Below are positions 15,159-17,587 of a stretch of DNA of 17,587 nucleotides, in pieces. The notes below the pieces were generated by a model. The model did not search any database. It saw nothing but the letters and a program-made list of their open reading frames with translations, and was not told the DNA's origin. Position 1 is the first letter of the stretch, and each line of letters opens with the position of its first letter. The position numbers and the translations under genes are program-made. Source of the stretch: Gemmobacter sp. 24YEA27 (GTDB lineage: Bacteria > Pseudomonadota > Alphaproteobacteria > Rhodobacterales > Rhodobacteraceae); assembly GCF_030052995.1 (NCBI RefSeq), contig NZ_JASJPW010000005.1:140001-157587 (forward strand). The letters run 5' to 3'.

Positions 15159-16060
15159 GCTGTTTCGTCGAGACGCAGCCCCTGCCCCCGCGCCGCATCA
15201 GCGATCAGGCCGCCAAGCGAATTCATCACCTCGATGCGGCTGTTGCTTTTGCGCCAGAACAATCCGATCCGCCGTACAAATCCGGGATCGGCAATGGCGA
15301 TACAGCTGAGCCCATCGGTGCTGGTGCAGGCAAGCCTGGGCAAAAGGGTCATCCCCATACCGGCGATCACCATCTGGCGCAGTGTCTCGAGGCTGGTGCC
15401 GCGAAAATCGTCGACCTCTTCCGCGCCCGAGATGCGGCACAGATCAAGCGCCTGATCGCGCAGACAATGGCCACTTTCAAGCAGCATGAGCCGCTGCCCC
15501 GACATCTCCGCTGCCGAGATCCGTCTGCGCCCGGCCAAAGGATGCGCCGCCGGCACTGCAAGGCGGAAGGGTTCTGAAAACAGGGACAGGCCGGTGAGGC
15601 CGGGCTCGGTCACCGGCAGCGCCAGCAAAGCGGCGTCAAGCTGGCCGTCCACCAGCTGCCGGATCAGCTGGCTGCTTTTGGCTTCCTGCAAGATCAGCTC
15701 TGTCCTGGGAAAACGGGCGACGAAAGCCGGAACCAGACAGGGCAGAAAATAGGGGCCAAGCGTCGGAAAGACGCCAAGCCGCAGCCGCTGTGCCCCGCCT
15801 TTGGCGCGGCTGGCCGAAATATCCCGGATATGGCCGATTTCTGCCAGGGCGCGGCGGGCATGGGCAAGCACTTCTCGCCCGCATCGGTGATCAGCAGATT
15901 GCGCGGAGCGCGTTCAAAAAGATCAAATCCCAGCATTTCCTCGAGCTTGCGGATCTGGCCCGAAAGGGTCGGCTGGCTGACATGGCAGATCTCGGCCGGC
16001 GCGATGGAAATTGCGGTGATCCGCAAGGGCCACCAGGTATTCCAGATCGCGCAGCTTCAT
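15155..16060 (-). pseudogene. oxyR: Hydrogen-peroxide sensor OxyR (LysR family), two compensating frameshifts
   Basis: A LysR-type regulator that senses peroxide through a disulfide and activates ahp/kat genes. From ATG 16060 it reads [20 protein letters not shown]. An extra base near 15997-15999 shifts the frame, then [20 protein letters not shown] continues as the recognition helix region. After [10 protein letters not shown] a missing base near 15871 shifts it back ([17 protein letters not shown] onward). The two changes cancel: 906 bases give exactly 301 residues. In the restored numbering the redox cysteines fall at Cys199 (ESGHCLRDQ) and Cys208 (LDLC), identical to E. coli OxyR. GTSLETLRQMV also matches. 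I type it as broken because the given sequence cannot be read through, but consider the gene probably intact in the organism. It starts 14 bases after the ahpF stop, with GGAG between. Confidence 0.9.
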
Positions 16061-16074
16061 CCCATTCGCTCCGT

Positions 16075-17587
16075 TCAGGCCGCCTTTTCGTCAACCGGCA
16101 GACGGATCAGGTGGTCAAAGGCGCGAGCCCTGCCCTTGCGCCTTCGCCCATGGCGATAACGATCTGCTTATAGGGCGCGGTGGTGCAGTCGCCGGCGGCA
16201 AAGACCCCGGGCAGCGAGGTCGCGCCATGGGCATCGACCACAATCTCGCCGCGTGGGCTGAGCGTGAGCGTGGATTTCAGCCAGTCGGTGTTCGGCATCA
16301 GGCCGATCTGCACAAAGATCCCTCCAGCGCGATCTCACGGATCTCGCCGCTGCGGCGGTCTTCACAGGTAAGACCCGTGACCCTGCCGCCATCGCCTTTG
16401 ACCTCGGTGGTGCGGGTCTCGGTCAGGATGGTGACGTTTTTCAGGCTGCGCAGCTTGCGCTGCAAGACGTCGTCGGCGCGCAGGGCTTTGTCGAATTCGA
16501 TCAGCGTCACATGGGTCACGAGACCCGCGAGATCAATCGCCGCCTCGGCGCCGGAATTGCCGCCACCAATCACCGCGACCCGCTTGCCTTTAAACAAAGG
16601 CCCATCACAATGCGGGCAGAAGGTGACGCCCCGGGCCAGGTATTGCTCTTCGCCCGGCACGCCCATTTTGCGCCAGCGCGCCCCGTCGACAGGATCACCG
16701 AAGTCGCGCTCAGCGCAGCGCCCCGAGGCCAGCGTGACACGGAAGCCCGCGACCTCTTCCAGTCTGGTGGCAACCTGGGTGTTGAAAATGTCGACCTCAT
16801 ATTCGCGGACATGGGTTTCCAGGGCACGCGCCAGCTGCGGTCTTCGGTATGAGGGACCGAAATCAGGTTCTCGATCGACATCGTGTCGAGCACCTGGCGC
16901 CAAAGCGTTCTGCCACAACCCGGTGCGGATCCCCTTGCGCGCGGCATAGATCGCCGCCGCCGCACCTGCCGGGCCGCCGCCGACCACCAGCACCTCATAA
17001 GGCGCCTGGGCCGAGATGCTCTCTGCCGCGCGGCTCGCAGCACCGTATCAATCTTTGCCAGGATCTGTTCGGCATCCATCCGGCCCGCCGCCCGAACAAT
17101 TCGCCATTAAGAAAGATCGTGGGCACCGACATTCCTGCCGTGCATCACCTCGCCCTGGAAGAGCGCGCCGTCGATGGCGACATGCTCGATCCCGGGGTTC
17201 AGCACCGCCATCAGGTTCAGCGCCTGCACCACATCGGGGCAGTTCTGAACACGAAAGCGAGAATAGGTTCAAACCGGAACCGGCCTTCAGCGCCCGGATC
17301 TGATCCTGGATCGCCTGTTCGACTTTGCCGGATAACCGCGGTCTGCAAAAGCCCAGCACAGCGAGGTGAACTCATGCCCCATCGGCAGGCCCGCAAGGTC
17401 AGGCTGATATCCTGGCCGGGCGACGACAATGCGAAAAGACGGCACCCGCGCCGCATCTTTGCTTCGGTAACAGTGATCTTTTCTGACAGGCCGCGAATAT
17501 CGGCGATCAGCGCCAGCATATCCCTCGATTTTGCGTCATCGCCCGCGAAAGTGGTGATCTCGACCGGGCGCACAAGGCGCTCCAGAT
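16075..17587 (-). pseudogene. ahpF: Alkyl hydroperoxide reductase subunit F, N-terminus outside, many frameshifts
   Basis: The flavoprotein disulfide reductase that passes NAD(P)H electrons to AhpC. Following the family through all three minus-strand frames recovers nearly the whole protein. At the right edge is LERLVRPVEITTFAGDDAKS. Then come GKVEQAIQDQIRALK, the N-terminal thioredoxin-like domain CxxC (SLSCQNCPDVV, near 17236-17253), [13 protein letters not shown], and FAD motif VVGGGPAGAAAAIYAARKG. LDTMSIENLISVPHT, active site TFCPHCDGP (near 16605-16623), NAD(P) motif VIGGGNSGAEAAIDLAG and [20 protein letters not shown] follow. The restored tail is [15 protein letters not shown] with its stop at 16077-16075. 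The span fits about 504 of roughly 520 residues. At least ten single-base indels, mostly in G/C runs, interrupt it, yet no motif residue is lost. Sequencing error is more likely than decay. It is upstream of and probably cotranscribed with oxyR. Confidence 0.88.

Overview
The window looks like chromosomal DNA of an alphaproteobacterium, most likely in the Rhodobacter/Paracoccus group. This is inferred from high GC content, GC-rich third codon positions, a complete glpD-glpSTPQUV-glpK glycerol-uptake operon of the type described in Rhizobium leguminosarum, and an ahpF-oxyR pair. No RNA genes, CRISPR arrays or insertion sequences were seen.

Left flank (1-1594): the start of a glutathionylspermidine-synthase-like ATP-grasp gene and a Cupin_3 gene lie on the minus strand, with a divergent GNAT acetyltransferase on the plus strand.

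Centre (1605-13059): a minus-strand operon of nine genes reads from 12006 down to 1605. In order these are glpD, glpS and glpT (two ATPases), glpP and glpQ (permeases), glpU (DUF2160 membrane protein), glpV (periplasmic binding protein), glpK and an iron-type alcohol dehydrogenase. A DeoR-type repressor, glpR, is divergent from glpD across a 267-base AT-rich control region with repeated TTTTCG(T/G)TTTT elements. Together these genes bind glycerol in the periplasm, import it with ATP, phosphorylate it (GlpK) and oxidise glycerol-3-phosphate to DHAP (GlpD). The dehydrogenase at the end overlaps glpK by ATGA and is an unusual addition.

Right flank (13060-17587): about 600 bases show no convincing gene but contain inverted repeats. 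Next come an unrecognised frameshifted coding remnant, an ornithine cyclodeaminase/mu-crystallin family gene, and oxyR and ahpF, all on the minus strand. AhpF runs off the right edge.

Data quality: single-base indels interrupt glpK, glpU, oxyR (two, mutually compensating) and ahpF (more than ten), mostly in short homopolymers. The restored frames keep all family motifs, so I read them as sequencing or assembly errors concentrated at the right end rather than gene decay. The strongest biological point is the paired ATPases GlpS and GlpT. Their complementary motif losses predict one canonical and one degenerate ATP site, and thus an asymmetric importer motor.
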